The notes below the pieces were generated by a model. It was given only the letters and a program-made list of their open reading frames with translations. It was not told the DNA's origin and did not search any database. DNA of 64,000 nt from Vibrio hepatarius (lineage in GTDB: Bacteria > Pseudomonadota > Gammaproteobacteria > Enterobacterales > Vibrionaceae). Shown here piece after piece: positions 48,004 to 58,379 of this stretch. A program made the position numbers and the translations under genes. The stretch covers positions 46,986 through 110,985 of the forward strand of contig NZ_JAATOO010000016.1 of assembly GCF_011806575.1 (NCBI RefSeq), written 5' to 3'. Positions within the stretch are counted from its first letter, which is position 1. The number at the start of each line of letters is the position of its first letter.

Positions 48004-51000
48004 TTAGTTAAATTCAAACTGGTACAAAATGTCAACTGCACTGCTCACACCGGTTACCGCTTCGACGTAAAGATCCTTCATCAAGCGGTAACGCACGGTA
48101 AACTCGCCGACCGAATCAAAAATACCGATACCGTACTTAACCTGCAGCCCTGGCATGATGTAGCCACTCACTGTTACCTGCGAATCGTCACCAGAACCTG
48201 CGGTGTCCAACTGCAAATCCTGTACACCGAACGCTTCGCCCAGTTCACCGACCACACGACCACTCTTTGCCAAACTCAAACCAATCAGCGTCGTGGTCAT
48301 TGCGTTACCGCCTGACTCACCATCGATATCCTGACCGCGTAATAAGTAGGATAACGCATTCGCTTGCGGCATTGACGGCTCAGAGAAAATCGCGACCGTC
48401 GGCTCGCTGGCTGGCCCCGACACTCGCACACCAGCAATCACATCGTCTTGGGTATTGTCTGGATTTCGGATCGCGGTGATTTGCACGTAAGGCTGGTCAA
48501 CCGGACCGTTCATCAAGATCTTACCTTCTTCGATGATCAAGTCTTGGCCGAATGAGCGGTATGAACCGTCAATGATGTTCACTTCACCAGTAACAAACGG
48601 GCCTTTGTCTTTTTGTGCGACGTTCAAGCGACCGCGTAAATCACCTTCTAGACCAAATGCCGACAACTTAAAGTCATCACCGATATTGATATTGATGTCG
48701 GTTTCTACCGCAAACGGCATTACAGACTCTTCACTGACTGGCTCTAGATTTTCGTTCAAGATCACTTGGTCTTTCGATATACCCGTTGCGCTCGGCGGAA
48801 GCTGTTCAACGACAACTCGTCCCCAAGGCAATGAAATATCGCCTTGGATCTTGGCGTAATTCGGCGAGGCGTTAATCGTCATGTCCGGTACAACTTTGAT
48901 CGTCGCCATTGGTGGCACTTCGACTTTCAATTCATCGGCAAATACACGCAACTTACTGCGCCAATCCTGCATGCTTTGCCAATCGGCGTCACCTTGCAGC
49001 TGTAAAGTGCCGTCTGGGGTATTAAGCGCGGCATTGAGGTCTGCTTGATAGCCAGCAAAGTCAATCGCTAACTCACCCGAATCAATCTGCACGGGTGATA
49101 CTGAACCTTGCAGTTTCACACTGTCGATCAGGAACTGACCGTTCACTTTCGGGTGCATAATGGGACCACTAAAGGCGAGGTCAGTCGAGATGTTTGATTT
49201 CAGTTCGCTGTGCTCGCCCAGTAGCGGGCTAAGGAAGTCTAGATGAAAGGTCGAGAGCTTGAGCTGACCATCAATCAACTTATTCTCGCTCAGCACATTC
49301 GGAATCGTTACCTGACCAGTCAAATCTCCGTTGTCGGTGATATCCAGCTCCCACTTGGCTTGTAAACGGTCTTTTACCAGCGTGGCGTTCAACATCACTT
49401 TGTCCCATCCGAGTTCAAGCGGCTGGTTGAGTTTTTGCAAGACACCACCTTGAGGCAGTTCTAAGTCCAGTTTGACTTCCGGTGATTGATTGGCCGACCA
49501 CTTCGCCCAAACGTGCGCGTCGGCTTCACCGAACAATTCGGTTTCCGGCGGTAAGAATTGGGCAATTTGTGAAAAGTTAAACTGGTTGATCGACAACTTA
49601 GCTTCACCGGATTCTCCCACCTTGATGTCTTCATCAAGGCACAGCGATGAATCTGCTTGCAACCAGCAATGTGCTGCGACGGACGCTTGCTGGCTCTTCA
49701 TATCAAAACCCAGCTTGGTCGCTTGGTTCAGTTCCCACTCACCTTGTTGAGACGAGAGCAGCATCCGCTCCAATTGCCCAGCCCATTTGATCGATGGCTT
49801 ATCGGTCAAAGAACCAGACAGCGCTAAACTGGTCGATACAAGATTGGAATCCACGTCCAGCATTAGGTTGTGCTGACTTTGGTCACCGCTGAAGGTCAGT
49901 AATAGGTCTTTAAGCCGGTAATCTTGGTACTGGCCACCTTCAAGCTCAAGAGTAAGATCGCCTTTTGGCTCTGGTAAAGGTGTCACATCACCGCTCAAAG
50001 TAATGTGTTTGACTTTGTACTGCTGCTGGAAATCAATTGCATCCACGTCGAGCGCAAGTTTTACCTTTGGCTCTTTCATCGGGCCGCGCAGATGAACATC
50101 ACCAATCGCCTTGCCTGACAGTTCAGGTACCGACTTGGCTAATTCAGGTAAATCCAATGACAGCGACATACGCCACTCTTCACTCAAGCTGCCTTTCGCT
50201 TCAACATTGTTCGGGCCATGAGACAGTACCAGTCCTGGCGTATCTAACTCAAACTGGCCTTTCCCTGCCACGTCAGATGCCGTCAGTTCTCCTTCAATAT
50301 TTAACGGATACTCACGTAGGATGCCGTCAATATCGAGCTGACTTACCGCAACTTGCCAGCCGCCCTGTTGGGTCAATGAACCCGTAGTTGAGATAATGCC
50401 GCTGATGTCCCCTTCCGCTTCCGGCCACTGTAAACCGGGTTGGATATGCTCAAGTGACAAGTTCGCCAACCAATTGAGCGGTTGCTTCCAATTCACCATC
50501 GCGTCGCCAATGACCAAGCCGCCCAAGGTATCTAGTGTCAAAGCGCTGAGCTCAACTTGCTCAAGATTACCTTTACCTTCCAACGTTAGGTCTAAATCCG
50601 GCAACTCTTTACCCGACAATTGCGTAACAAGGTTGAGGCTATAACCTTTGAGTGAGCCTTTACCCGACAAGTTGTCGACGTTAACAAAGTAATCCCCTTC
50701 ACCGACTAACGGCCATTGCGCCTTGGTTTTATCGAGCACAATGTCAAACGGTATGTCAGGGTCAAGCAATGCCAGTTTCGCTTGCAGATCAGCTTCGGCC
50801 AATGCGCGTAATTTGGCTTGTAAATCCAGTTGGGCAACGCTGCCTGTTGCATTTAATGACAACTTCTGACCTTTAGCCATCGGGTCTTTGACCGTCGCGT
50901 CGAGTTGTAGAGAGAGTGGATAGTCTTGTTTGAGTGTGACCTTGGCGTTCAACTTACCCTGAACTTGCGGCATGTCCAGCTCTAGCATCGGTACCGACAC

Positions 51001-51762
51001 ATTCGCCCCCGCCGCGCTAGCTTGTAAACCTAAGTGATGAACAATAATCGGCGTCGCTTGCTGCAGCTTAAAGTCGCGGATATCGAGACGCGCTAAATCA
51101 ACTTGCAGTGGCAAGACGACATCTGGTAATACGATCGCACTCGGTTCACTGGCTTTCTCTGACTCTGGTTCAGCGTCACTCGGCGCGTTCTCAGCCAGAG
51201 CAATATGGATCTTATTTAGCTCGGTTTTACTGACTTGAAGACGGTTCCCCTGGAATGATAGTGCGGTGGTAAAACGCTCCCAACGGATTTGGTTGCCCAG
51301 CACGTTGAGATCGATATTGCTCAGCGCAATACGACCGACCTTGAGCGGAATAGGCGTAGTGATATTCCCCATTGGCGCTGATTCTTGCTCTGGTGCAGGC
51401 TCTGGCTGAGGTGGTAGTTCAGGCAGTGAGAATGCCAAGCCGTCGATCGCCAGTTCATCGATGCAGACACTGGCTTCGGTAAAACAGGTCGGGTTAATGC
51501 CTAACGTCACCGCGTTTATTTTAGTATCAACGCCAAGATCCGGGTCGACAAACTCGACCTGATTGAGCGTAAAGCGGGGAAGCAAAGCACCACTGTAAGA
51601 CGCGACTTTAAGCTGAGGAACAAACTTTTCGCCACTCCACAAAATCACGCCTAGACCCGGCTTGGTAAACAACAAAAAGCCGACCGCTAGTAGCAGCGCT
51701 AACAGGATGCCACCAAACGACAGCGACAACCACTTTGACCACTTTAATACCATTCCGGTCAT
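48004..51762 (-). CDS. tamB: Translocation/assembly module subunit TamB
   Basis: 1252 aa. N-terminal transmembrane anchor (about 10-32) followed by a very long repetitive beta region forming the hydrophobic groove of AsmA-like proteins, and the conserved C-terminal DUF490 domain (ending in KDLYVEAVTGVSSAVDILYQFEFN, last part). Works with TamA in envelope protein insertion and phospholipid transport. ATG 51762 overlaps the tamA stop by 4 bp. Confidence 0.95.
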   Translation of the reverse strand: MTGMVLKWSKWLSLSFGGILLALLLAVGFLLFTKPGLGVILWSGEKFVPQLKVASYSGALLPRFTLNQVEFVDPDLGVDTKINAVTLGINPTCFTEASVCIDELAIDGLAFSLPELPPQPEPAPEQESAPMGNITTPIPLKVGRIALSNIDLNVLGNQIRWERFTTALSFQGNRLQVSKTELNKIHIALAENAPSDAEPESEKASEPSAIVLPDVVLPLQVDLARLDIRDFKLQQATPIIVHHLGLQASAAGANVSVPMLELDMPQVQGKLNAKVTLKQDYPLSLQLDATVKDPMAKGQKLSLNATGSVAQLDLQAKLRALAEADLQAKLALLDPDIPFDIVLDKTKAQWPLVGEGDYFVNVDNLSGKGSLKGYSLNLVTQLSGKELPDLDLTLEGKGNLEQVELSALTLDTLGGLVIGDAMVNWKQPLNWLANLSLEHIQPGLQWPEAEGDISGIISTTGSLTQQGGWQVAVSQLDIDGILREYPLNIEGELTASDVAGKGQFELDTPGLVLSHGPNNVEAKGSLSEEWRMSLSLDLPELAKSVPELSGKAIGDVHLRGPMKEPKVKLALDVDAIDFQQQYKVKHITLSGDVTPLPEPKGDLTLELEGGQYQDYRLKDLLLTFSGDQSQHNLMLDVDSNLVSTSLALSGSLTDKPSIKWAGQLERMLLSSQQGEWELNQATKLGFDMKSQQASVAAHCWLQADSSLCLDEDIKVGESGEAKLSINQFNFSQIAQFLPPETELFGEADAHVWAKWSANQSPEVKLDLELPQGGVLQKLNQPLELGWDKVMLNATLVKDRLQAKWELDITDNGDLTGQVTIPNVLSENKLIDGQLKLSTFHLDFLSPLLGEHSELKSNISTDLAFSGPIMHPKVNGQFLIDSVKLQGSVSPVQIDSGELAIDFAGYQADLNAALNTPDGTLQLQGDADWQSMQDWRSKLRVFADELKVEVPPMATIKVVPDMTINASPNYAKIQGDISLPWGRVVVEQLPPSATGISKDQVILNENLEPVSEESVMPFAVETDININIGDDFKLSAFGLEGDLRGRLNVAQKDKGPFVTGEVNIIDGSYRSFGQDLIIEEGKILMNGPVDQPYVQITAIRNPDNTQDDVIAGVRVSGPASEPTVAIFSEPSMPQANALSYLLRGQDIDGESGGNAMTTTLIGLSLAKSGRVVGELGEAFGVQDLQLDTAGSGDDSQVTVSGYIMPGLQVKYGIGIFDSVGEFTVRYRLMKDLYVEAVTGVSSAVDILYQFEFN

Positions 51763-53471
51763 AGCTCAGGCCCCAAAGAAAAGTGAATCTTAAAATCGTC
51801 AGGCTCTTTATCTAAGCCCCATGCAAAGTCTAAACGGATTGGGCCGACAGGTGACGCCCAGCGCACACCAACACCCGTACCACGCTTAAATTCCGGCGTG
51901 TCGTTAAACGCATCACCATAATCGTAGAACAGCGCCCCCCACCAGTCACCATAGAGTCGGTACTGGTACTCAAGTGAGGTCGTCGCGATGTATTTTGCAC
52001 CGGTTAACGCGCCACTTTCGTCCTTCGGAGAAATTGATTCGTAACCGTAACCACGCAAATTATTGTCGCCACCGGCAAAGAAACGCAGCGATGGCGAAAG
52101 CTTATCAAAATCGTCAGCGAAGTTGGCGCCACCGTCAATACGGAACAAACCCCGATGATTTTCTCCCGCGCTGCGTATCCACTTCATCCCGCCAAGGACG
52201 CGAACCACGTCGGTTTCCGACAGCGCATTTTCACTACCGTACTCCAAGGTAATGTACTGACTATCGCCCCACGTTGGCATCGACCCACCGCGGGCACGAA
52301 TACGAGAGAATGTAATACCGGGCAGCAAGAACTGAGCGTTGTCGTCTTGTAAACCTTGTTCGTAGTTTTCAAGCAAATAACGAATGAAAATCGTCCGATT
52401 CCAATCATTGTCGAGTTTCCAGTGCCTTTCTAAAGCAAGGTTTGATTCAATACTTTTGGTATCTCGGCTATCCACCCGCTTCATACCATAGTGAATACGG
52501 TAGTAGTCGTTGAGTACGTCTTCCAGCGGAATACGATAGCTGGCCGTCAAAGTCTGCTCGGGGCTCGAGACCGATAAGCTACTGTCGAAACTGTGGCCTC
52601 GGCTATTTACCCACGGGCGTTTCCACTTTAATGAAGCTCGCACGTCAACATCGGTTGAGTAACCCAGGCCTGTTTCTAACTGGTGACGAGCTTGTGGCGC
52701 CAGAGACACCTTCATCGGTAACTCGCGCCCCTCACCCAGCAGCGATAAATCAGGCTCAACCAATACCGATGAGAACCAATCGGTATTGGAGAGATTCTGG
52801 TTGTATTCACCCACTTGGGATACTAGATAAGGGTCACCCTCTTGAAACGGTGACAAAGACCGGACACGCTCAATCTTAATCTGGCTGCCAGTAATCTCAG
52901 TCGCACCGAAGTGGTAACGGATACCACTATCGAAATGCAACCTGACAAACGCTTGGTAAAGATCGGGAGCGATCTCTAAGCGACTGGTGGTAAACTTGGC
53001 ATCAAAGTAGCCTTTTTGCAGACCTAGGTTGCGCAGCTTGGACTTGAGAGAGTCGTAATCACCGTGATTGAGCCGTTCGCCTTTTTTAAGTCCGCTCGCT
53101 TTAATCGCGGCGATAAAGTCTGGGTCATCTTTGGCTTCGCCAGTAATGACAATCTCGACTTCTTTATAGCGAACCGAACTGCCTTGAGACACTTTAACGA
53201 TTAGTTCGGTCTTATCTTCAGAGACTTCAAATTCAAAGCTTGGCTGATAGTAGCCCACCGCGTTCAACGCTTCGGTAATTGTGCGCTGCAAACGCGCTTG
53301 AAAGCGGATACTGGTGCTGTATTCTTCTTTGGGAATAGCCGATAAGTAAGCATCGACGTTGTCTTTACGAAAACCTTTCAACCCTTCAATTGTTAATTCT
53401 ACTTCCTGAGCTTGAACCAGCATCGGGGAGAGAACAACGGCAAACAAAAGTGGTAAAGGGTTTCGTAACAT
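51759..53471 (-). CDS. tamA: Translocation/assembly module outer-membrane protein TamA
   Basis: 570 aa Omp85-family protein. Signal peptide cleaved after VQA near residue 21, three POTRA domains (to about 260) and a 16-strand beta-barrel; the C-terminus has the conserved VRWASPVGPIRLDFAWGL insertase motif. Partner of TamB. Divergent from msrA with a 117-bp gap. Confidence 0.96.
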   Translation of the reverse strand: MLRNPLPLLFAVVLSPMLVQAQEVELTIEGLKGFRKDNVDAYLSAIPKEEYSTSIRFQARLQRTITEALNAVGYYQPSFEFEVSEDKTELIVKVSQGSSVRYKEVEIVITGEAKDDPDFIAAIKASGLKKGERLNHGDYDSLKSKLRNLGLQKGYFDAKFTTSRLEIAPDLYQAFVRLHFDSGIRYHFGATEITGSQIKIERVRSLSPFQEGDPYLVSQVGEYNQNLSNTDWFSSVLVEPDLSLLGEGRELPMKVSLAPQARHQLETGLGYSTDVDVRASLKWKRPWVNSRGHSFDSSLSVSSPEQTLTASYRIPLEDVLNDYYRIHYGMKRVDSRDTKSIESNLALERHWKLDNDWNRTIFIRYLLENYEQGLQDDNAQFLLPGITFSRIRARGGSMPTWGDSQYITLEYGSENALSETDVVRVLGGMKWIRSAGENHRGLFRIDGGANFADDFDKLSPSLRFFAGGDNNLRGYGYESISPKDESGALTGAKYIATTSLEYQYRLYGDWWGALFYDYGDAFNDTPEFKRGTGVGVRWASPVGPIRLDFAWGLDKEPDDFKIHFSLGPEL

Positions 53472-53588
53472 GCTTAATTATCTTTGTTAATCAGATACCG
53501 GAATAATAACGCCTGCGAATAGATAAGTCTGTATGAAAACTGTGAATTAGATAAACCACATTACTATAAATCAGCAAGGAAAGTTACG

Positions 53589-54218
53589 ATGCTCGACAAA
53601 CAACAAATGATCGCCCCTGAAAACGCATTACCTGGTCGCGATGTCCCGATGGCGATTGACGACACTCACTTCGTTAATCACTCTAGCCTCACCGCAGCAC
53701 CCAGCGGAAATCAGCAACAAGTCTTACTTGGTATGGGCTGCTTCTGGGGCGCTGAACGCGTATTTTGGCAACTGGATGGCGTAGTGAGCACATCGGTTGG
53801 TTATGCTGGCGGATACACACCAAACCCAACCTATGAAGAAGTATGTACTGGTCACACTGGCCACACTGAAGTTGTGCGAGTGGTGTTTGATAGCGACAAA
53901 CTCAGTCTGCAAGAGCTACTCAAAACGTTTTGGGAAAAACACGACCCGACGCAAGGCATGCGCCAAGGAAACGACCGCGGCACCCAGTACCGTTCAGCAA
54001 TCTATGTTTTTGACGATCAGCAAATGCAGGTCGCGTTGCAATCTAAGCGTGATTATCAGGCGTTGCTAAGCGCACAGCACGACGAAATCACAACCGAAGT
54101 TCTACCAGCGAATCATTATTACTATGCGGAAAACTACCACCAGCAATATCTCGCTAAAAATCCCGATGGATACTGTGGTATCGGTGGGACAGGTGTGTGC
54201 TTCCCGCCAGAGAAATAA
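53589..54218 (+). CDS. msrA: Peptide methionine (S)-S-oxide reductase MsrA
   Basis: 209 aa. Active-site motif GCFWG with catalytic C51; resolving cysteines are likely in [11 protein letters not shown] near the C-terminus. An N-terminal extension of about 40 residues (to QQQVLLGMG) is like E. coli MsrA. Repairs oxidised methionine. Confidence 0.97.
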   Translation: MLDKQQMIAPENALPGRDVPMAIDDTHFVNHSSLTAAPSGNQQQVLLGMGCFWGAERVFWQLDGVVSTSVGYAGGYTPNPTYEEVCTGHTGHTEVVRVVFDSDKLSLQELLKTFWEKHDPTQGMRQGNDRGTQYRSAIYVFDDQQMQVALQSKRDYQALLSAQHDEITTEVLPANHYYYAENYHQQYLAKNPDGYCGIGGTGVCFPPEK

Positions 54219-54249
54219 TAAAGCAACCTGGACTCAGGTTAAGAAACAA

Positions 54250-54275
54250 AAAAAGTCGCCACTAGGCGACTTTTT
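54250..54275. terminator. Terminator after msrA
   Basis: Arms AAAAAGTCGCC and GGCGACTTTTT around ACTA; lies 31 bp after msrA and 31 bp before the end of the converging ytfK. Confidence 0.92.
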
Positions 54276-54305
54276 ACTAGAAGGCTCAAGAGAATCTATG
54301 TGTAA

Positions 54306-54506
54306 TCACGCTGAGAGCGTTTCAATCGCTTGATTGATTTGGCGATAAACATTCAGTTTCTCGCGGTTATTGACGTCTGGCACTAACACTTTGCCGTTAT
54401 CAAACGAAAACTCCCCAACACCAGCGATAACAAACTGCCCTTTGAAAAGGGTCTTAACAAAACGCGCCACCTGTAGTGGGCGATGTGCAGAAAATTCACG
54501 CAGCAT
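54306..54506 (-). CDS. ytfK: DUF1107 small protein YtfK
   Basis: 66 aa from ATG 54506, with GGAG 5 nt upstream; the ATG at 54524 lacks such a site. Matches the E. coli YtfK pattern: RPLQVARFVKTLFKGQFVI, then VGEFSFDNGKVLVP. In E. coli YtfK promotes SpoT-dependent (p)ppGpp accumulation under phosphate and fatty-acid starvation. Small, basic, soluble. Beside ytfJ and msrA as in E. coli. Confidence 0.9.
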   Translation of the reverse strand: MLREFSAHRPLQVARFVKTLFKGQFVIAGVGEFSFDNGKVLVPDVNNREKLNVYRQINQAIETLSA

Positions 54507-54576
54507 AACGACTCCAAATTCCATTTACGAAAATTATTGTTCTTATTGATGTGCTCTATTCCTTGAGCTTCAGCAC

Positions 54577-54604
54577 ATTATACCGCAATCTCATGAAATG
54601 TATA
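54577..54604 (-). promoter_or_regulatory. Candidate ytfK promoter
   Basis: Minus-strand TATACA (-35, 54604-54599), 16-nt spacer and TATAAT (-10, 54582-54577). The -10 overlaps an inverted repeat ATGTGCT/AGCACAT (54549-54555, 54572-54578), a possible operator. Confidence 0.5.
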
Positions 54605-54709
54605 TTTTTTGTTAAAAATAGAGTTTGAGCACTTTCTGACCATCGAGGTAAACACACTCCGAGTGAATTCGTTATATACTTTTTCCGCTTACTAAAAAGG
54701 AACATAACA

Positions 54710-55261
54710 ATGAAAAGTAAAACTCTCCTCGCGGTTGCGATAGCGTGCTCTCCAATGCTTGCTGCTGCTCATAACCTGACTATCGGTGGCCAAGTCCCTG
54801 CGGTTGCGGTCGATAAATACGGCGAAATCGTACTTAACGGCGATGACACTGGATACCAAAACTGGGCGAGCCAAGACATGCTCGGCAAAGTGCGTGTCAT
54901 CCAAGCGATCGCTGGCCGCAGTAGCTCGAAAGAGATGAACGCGCCGTTGATGACTGCACTAACCGCAGCAAAACTGCCTGAAGCAAATTACCAAACCACA
55001 ACCATCATCAACCAAGACGATGCGATTTGGGGAACAAGCTCCTTCGTAAAATCATCTGCTGAAGACAGCAAACAAGAGTTTCCTTGGTCTTCAATGGTGC
55101 TGGATGAAGACGGAAAAGTGGCGAAAACCTGGGATCTGAAACCGGAATCTTCTGCGATCATTGTGCAGGATAAACAAGGCAAGGTGCTATTCGTAAAAGA
55201 AGGCGCACTGTCAGAGGACGAAGTAAAACAGGTTATTGGTCTGATTAAAGACAATATCTGA
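54710..55261 (+). CDS. ytfJ: YtfJ-family periplasmic protein
   Basis: 183 aa with signal peptide (MKSKTLLAVAIACSPMLAAA, then HNL). Mature part has a thioredoxin-like layout (WASQDMLGKVRVIQAIAGR) but no CxxC, so redox activity is not expected. Function unknown in E. coli too. Start has AAAAAGGAAC upstream. Its transcript probably ends at the Zur-box stem-loop at 55283. Confidence 0.9.
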   Translation: MKSKTLLAVAIACSPMLAAAHNLTIGGQVPAVAVDKYGEIVLNGDDTGYQNWASQDMLGKVRVIQAIAGRSSSKEMNAPLMTALTAAKLPEANYQTTTIINQDDAIWGTSSFVKSSAEDSKQEFPWSSMVLDEDGKVAKTWDLKPESSAIIVQDKQGKVLFVKEGALSEDEVKQVIGLIKDNI

Positions 55262-55282
55262 TCACAATTGCACTTCGCGTTT

Positions 55283-55317
55283 AAAAAGGAATTGTTATAA
55301 TATAACAGTTCCTTTTT
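55283..55317 (+). promoter_or_regulatory. Zur-type operator, also a terminator-like stem-loop
   Basis: Symmetric element: arms at 55283-55299 and 55301-55317 are complementary with one G-T mismatch (wobble in RNA). Its centre (GTTATAATATAAC) and GAA...TTC flanks follow the gamma-proteobacterial Zur-box pattern. TATAAT at 55296-55301 is a likely -10 for the downstream zinc operon, so Zur with zinc would block it. The right arm ends CCTTTTT, so an incoming ytfJ transcript would also form a hairpin with a U-run. Confidence 0.85.
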
Positions 55318-55333
55318 GTTTGGTTGTTTGCTT

Positions 55334-55633
55334 GTGTCACGACGTTATTCACATTCCGTCCGATTTGCTATCGTTGCGCTGTGCAGTGTCTTGTTGACGC
55401 TGTGGATGAACGTGGCGTTTATCCAGCACCAATACGATCTTGCTCCCACCCACCATCAGGAACATCATTGCCAACTGTTTGCCTGTGCGCAACACGGTGC
55501 CAGCGCGGCAATCATCACCTTTAACGATACATCGTTACCCGATGTGTTTATCCTAGCGGATAGCTATTACTACCTCGCGCCAGCCACGTTTGACTATTTA
55601 GCGCGCTCACCGCCACGCAATCCTAACGCTTAA
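55334..55633 (+). CDS. DUF2607-like small membrane/periplasmic protein, zinc locus
   Basis: 99 aa from GTG 55334; an ORF reading back to TTG 55316 would start inside the operator. N-terminal transmembrane or signal segment (FAIVALCSVLLTLWMNVAF, about 12-30). Then a His-rich stretch THHQEHHCQLFACAQH near 45-60 with two cysteines that could bind zinc. No ribosome-binding site is obvious, so the start is uncertain. First gene after the Zur operator. Confidence 0.7.
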   Translation: MSRRYSHSVRFAIVALCSVLLTLWMNVAFIQHQYDLAPTHHQEHHCQLFACAQHGASAAIITFNDTSLPDVFILADSYYYLAPATFDYLARSPPRNPNA

Positions 55634-55697
55634 TCTGTTTTTTCCTGCCAATACGCAGGCGATTTTTCACAACTTAAGAATGTAGTTAGGATTTAGT

Positions 55698-56357
<660 letters not shown>

Positions 56358-56412
56358 TTATAGTGGCGGCTTACGCTTGGCCTAAGCCGCCTTTTCGTGA
56401 TTGGAACGCATT

Positions 56413-57120
56413 ATGAATAGCAATAACTCGGCCGTGGTCATTGAGCTACAACAAGTACGTTTCGTTTGGCCTGGTAATGACACACCAACGCTCAACATCC
56501 CTGAACTCAAGGTAAATCAAGGTGAGCATCTGTTTATTAAAGGGCCGAGTGGCTGTGGAAAATCCACCTTGCTCAGTCTTCTCACTGGAATAAATACACC
56601 ATCAGAGGGTTCTCTCAAAGTTTTGGACAAGCAGCTCTCAGCATTGTCCGGTAGCCAACGGGATAAGTTTCGCGCCAACCACATTGGCTACATCTTCCAG
56701 CAGTTCAATCTGTTGCCTTATTTGAGCGTGCTGGAAAATGTGGTTTTACCCTGCCAATTTTCCAAGCGCAGACGCTCTCAAGTGAGTGGCGATTTACACA
56801 AGCACGCAATTCAACTGCTTGAGCGGTTGCACCTCTCGTCAGCTTTAATGAATAAACCCGTCGCCGAGCTGAGTATAGGTCAACAACAACGCGTTGCCGC
56901 GGCTCGCGCATTGATCGGCAAACCGGAACTGGTGATTGCCGATGAGCCCACTTCCGCCCTCGACCACGACAACCGCAGCGCCTTTATCGAACTACTGCTA
57001 GAACAGGCTAATCAAGCCAACTCGACACTGCTGTTTGTGAGCCACGACCCCACTCTGGAGCCGCTGTTTGACCGCAGTCTAGATTTACGACAACTCAATC
57101 AAGCAGGAGAAAACGCATGA
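56413..57120 (+). CDS. ABC transporter ATPase, MacB/LolD type, zinc locus
   Basis: 235 aa from ATG 56413 (GGAAC about 7 nt upstream); a TTG at 56401 is weaker. Walker A GPSGCGKST at 44-52, signature LSIGQQQRV and Walker B ELVIADEPTSALD. Belongs to the MacB/LolD group, which act with FtsX-like permeases. Second gene of the zrg ABC pair in V. cholerae (zrgB-like). Overlaps the permease by 4 bp. Confidence 0.93.
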   Translation: MNSNNSAVVIELQQVRFVWPGNDTPTLNIPELKVNQGEHLFIKGPSGCGKSTLLSLLTGINTPSEGSLKVLDKQLSALSGSQRDKFRANHIGYIFQQFNLLPYLSVLENVVLPCQFSKRRRSQVSGDLHKHAIQLLERLHLSSALMNKPVAELSIGQQQRVAAARALIGKPELVIADEPTSALDHDNRSAFIELLLEQANQANSTLLFVSHDPTLEPLFDRSLDLRQLNQAGENA

Positions 57121-58376
57121 GCGCAACGTTGTCTCTCGCCTGGAAAAGCGCCCGTAACCGCAAAGTCACCGCGATATTATCTATTCTGACGGTCGCTATT
57201 TCGGTGATTTTATTGCTCGGGGTGGAACGTATCCGCACCCAAGCCAAAAGCAGTTTCGCCAATACCATTTCTGGTACCGACTTGATCGTTGGCGGTCGCT
57301 CCGGACAGGTTAATTTATTGCTCTATTCGGTGTTTCGAATCGGTAACGCGACCAACAACATCGACTGGAAGAGCTACCAAGAGTTCAGCCAACACCGCTC
57401 AGTAAAATGGGCAATTCCGATTTCACTCGGCGACTCGCATAAAGGTTTTCGTGTCATGGGCACCAACCACAGCTACTTTGAGTATTACCGCTACGGTCAA
57501 AAACAAAACCTTGCATTTACCAAGGGACATGAGTTTCAGCAGTTATTTGAAACCGTGATCGGTGCTGATGTAGCGAAGAAACTTGGTTATCAGATTGGCA
57601 GCGAAATCATCATCGCTCACGGTATCAGCGATGTTGGGTTCAGCCGCCACGATAATCTGCCGTTCAAAGTGGTGGGTATCCTCGCACCAACCGGCACTCC
57701 GGTTGATAAAACGGTACACGTTTCGCTAGAAGCGATTGAAGCGATCCACGTCGGCTGGGAATCGGGGGCAAACCTTGGTAATACGCCAGGCGCGCAGCAG
57801 TTGCAGAGTAGAGACTTTCAACCCAAGCAGATCACCGCGATGATGCTGGGTTTAAAGTCAAAAATTCAAACCTTTGCGTTGCAGCGTCAGATTAACACCT
57901 ACACCAAAGAGCCGCTGAGTGCGATTTTACCCGGTGTTGCGCTACACGAATTATGGGGCATGATGTCGGTGGCGGAGCAAGCTCTGATGGCAGTCTCGGC
58001 GTTTGTGGTGATTGCCGGATTGCTTGGCATGCTCTCTAGCCTATTGACCAGTTTGCAAGAACGCCGCAGAGAAATGGCGATCCTACGCGCGATGGGAGCG
58101 CGACCTCGACACGTCTTCTCATTGCTGATCTTAGAAGCGAGTAGCCTGACGTTTATCGGTATCCTACTCGGTACGTTTTCGCTCTATTTGTTACTCTTCG
58201 TTGCTGCACCATTTATTCAGCAAACTTATGGCATTAACCTTTCGGTAATAACCCTATCCAATTATGAACTCTCGCTACTGGCCTTAGTGCAGCTCGCCGG
58301 AACCGTGATTGGATTTATACCCGCCTTGAGAGCTTATAAACAATCTCTCAGCGACGGCATGACGATTCGGATTTAA
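57117..58376 (+). CDS. FtsX/MacB-type ABC permease, zinc locus
   Basis: 419 aa. One N-terminal transmembrane helix (about 20-37), a large periplasmic domain, then three C-terminal helices (about 290-310, 335-360, 385-405), the FtsX fold. Cytoplasmic motif RREMAILRAMGARPRHV near 320-336 is the conserved coupling element. Such permeases are mechanotransmitters rather than import channels, so a role in zinc handling is inferred from context. Confidence 0.92.
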   Translation: MSATLSLAWKSARNRKVTAILSILTVAISVILLLGVERIRTQAKSSFANTISGTDLIVGGRSGQVNLLLYSVFRIGNATNNIDWKSYQEFSQHRSVKWAIPISLGDSHKGFRVMGTNHSYFEYYRYGQKQNLAFTKGHEFQQLFETVIGADVAKKLGYQIGSEIIIAHGISDVGFSRHDNLPFKVVGILAPTGTPVDKTVHVSLEAIEAIHVGWESGANLGNTPGAQQLQSRDFQPKQITAMMLGLKSKIQTFALQRQINTYTKEPLSAILPGVALHELWGMMSVAEQALMAVSAFVVIAGLLGMLSSLLTSLQERRREMAILRAMGARPRHVFSLLILEASSLTFIGILLGTFSLYLLLFVAAPFIQQTYGINLSVITLSNYELSLLALVQLAGTVIGFIPALRAYKQSLSDGMTIRI

Positions 58377-58379
58377 TCT

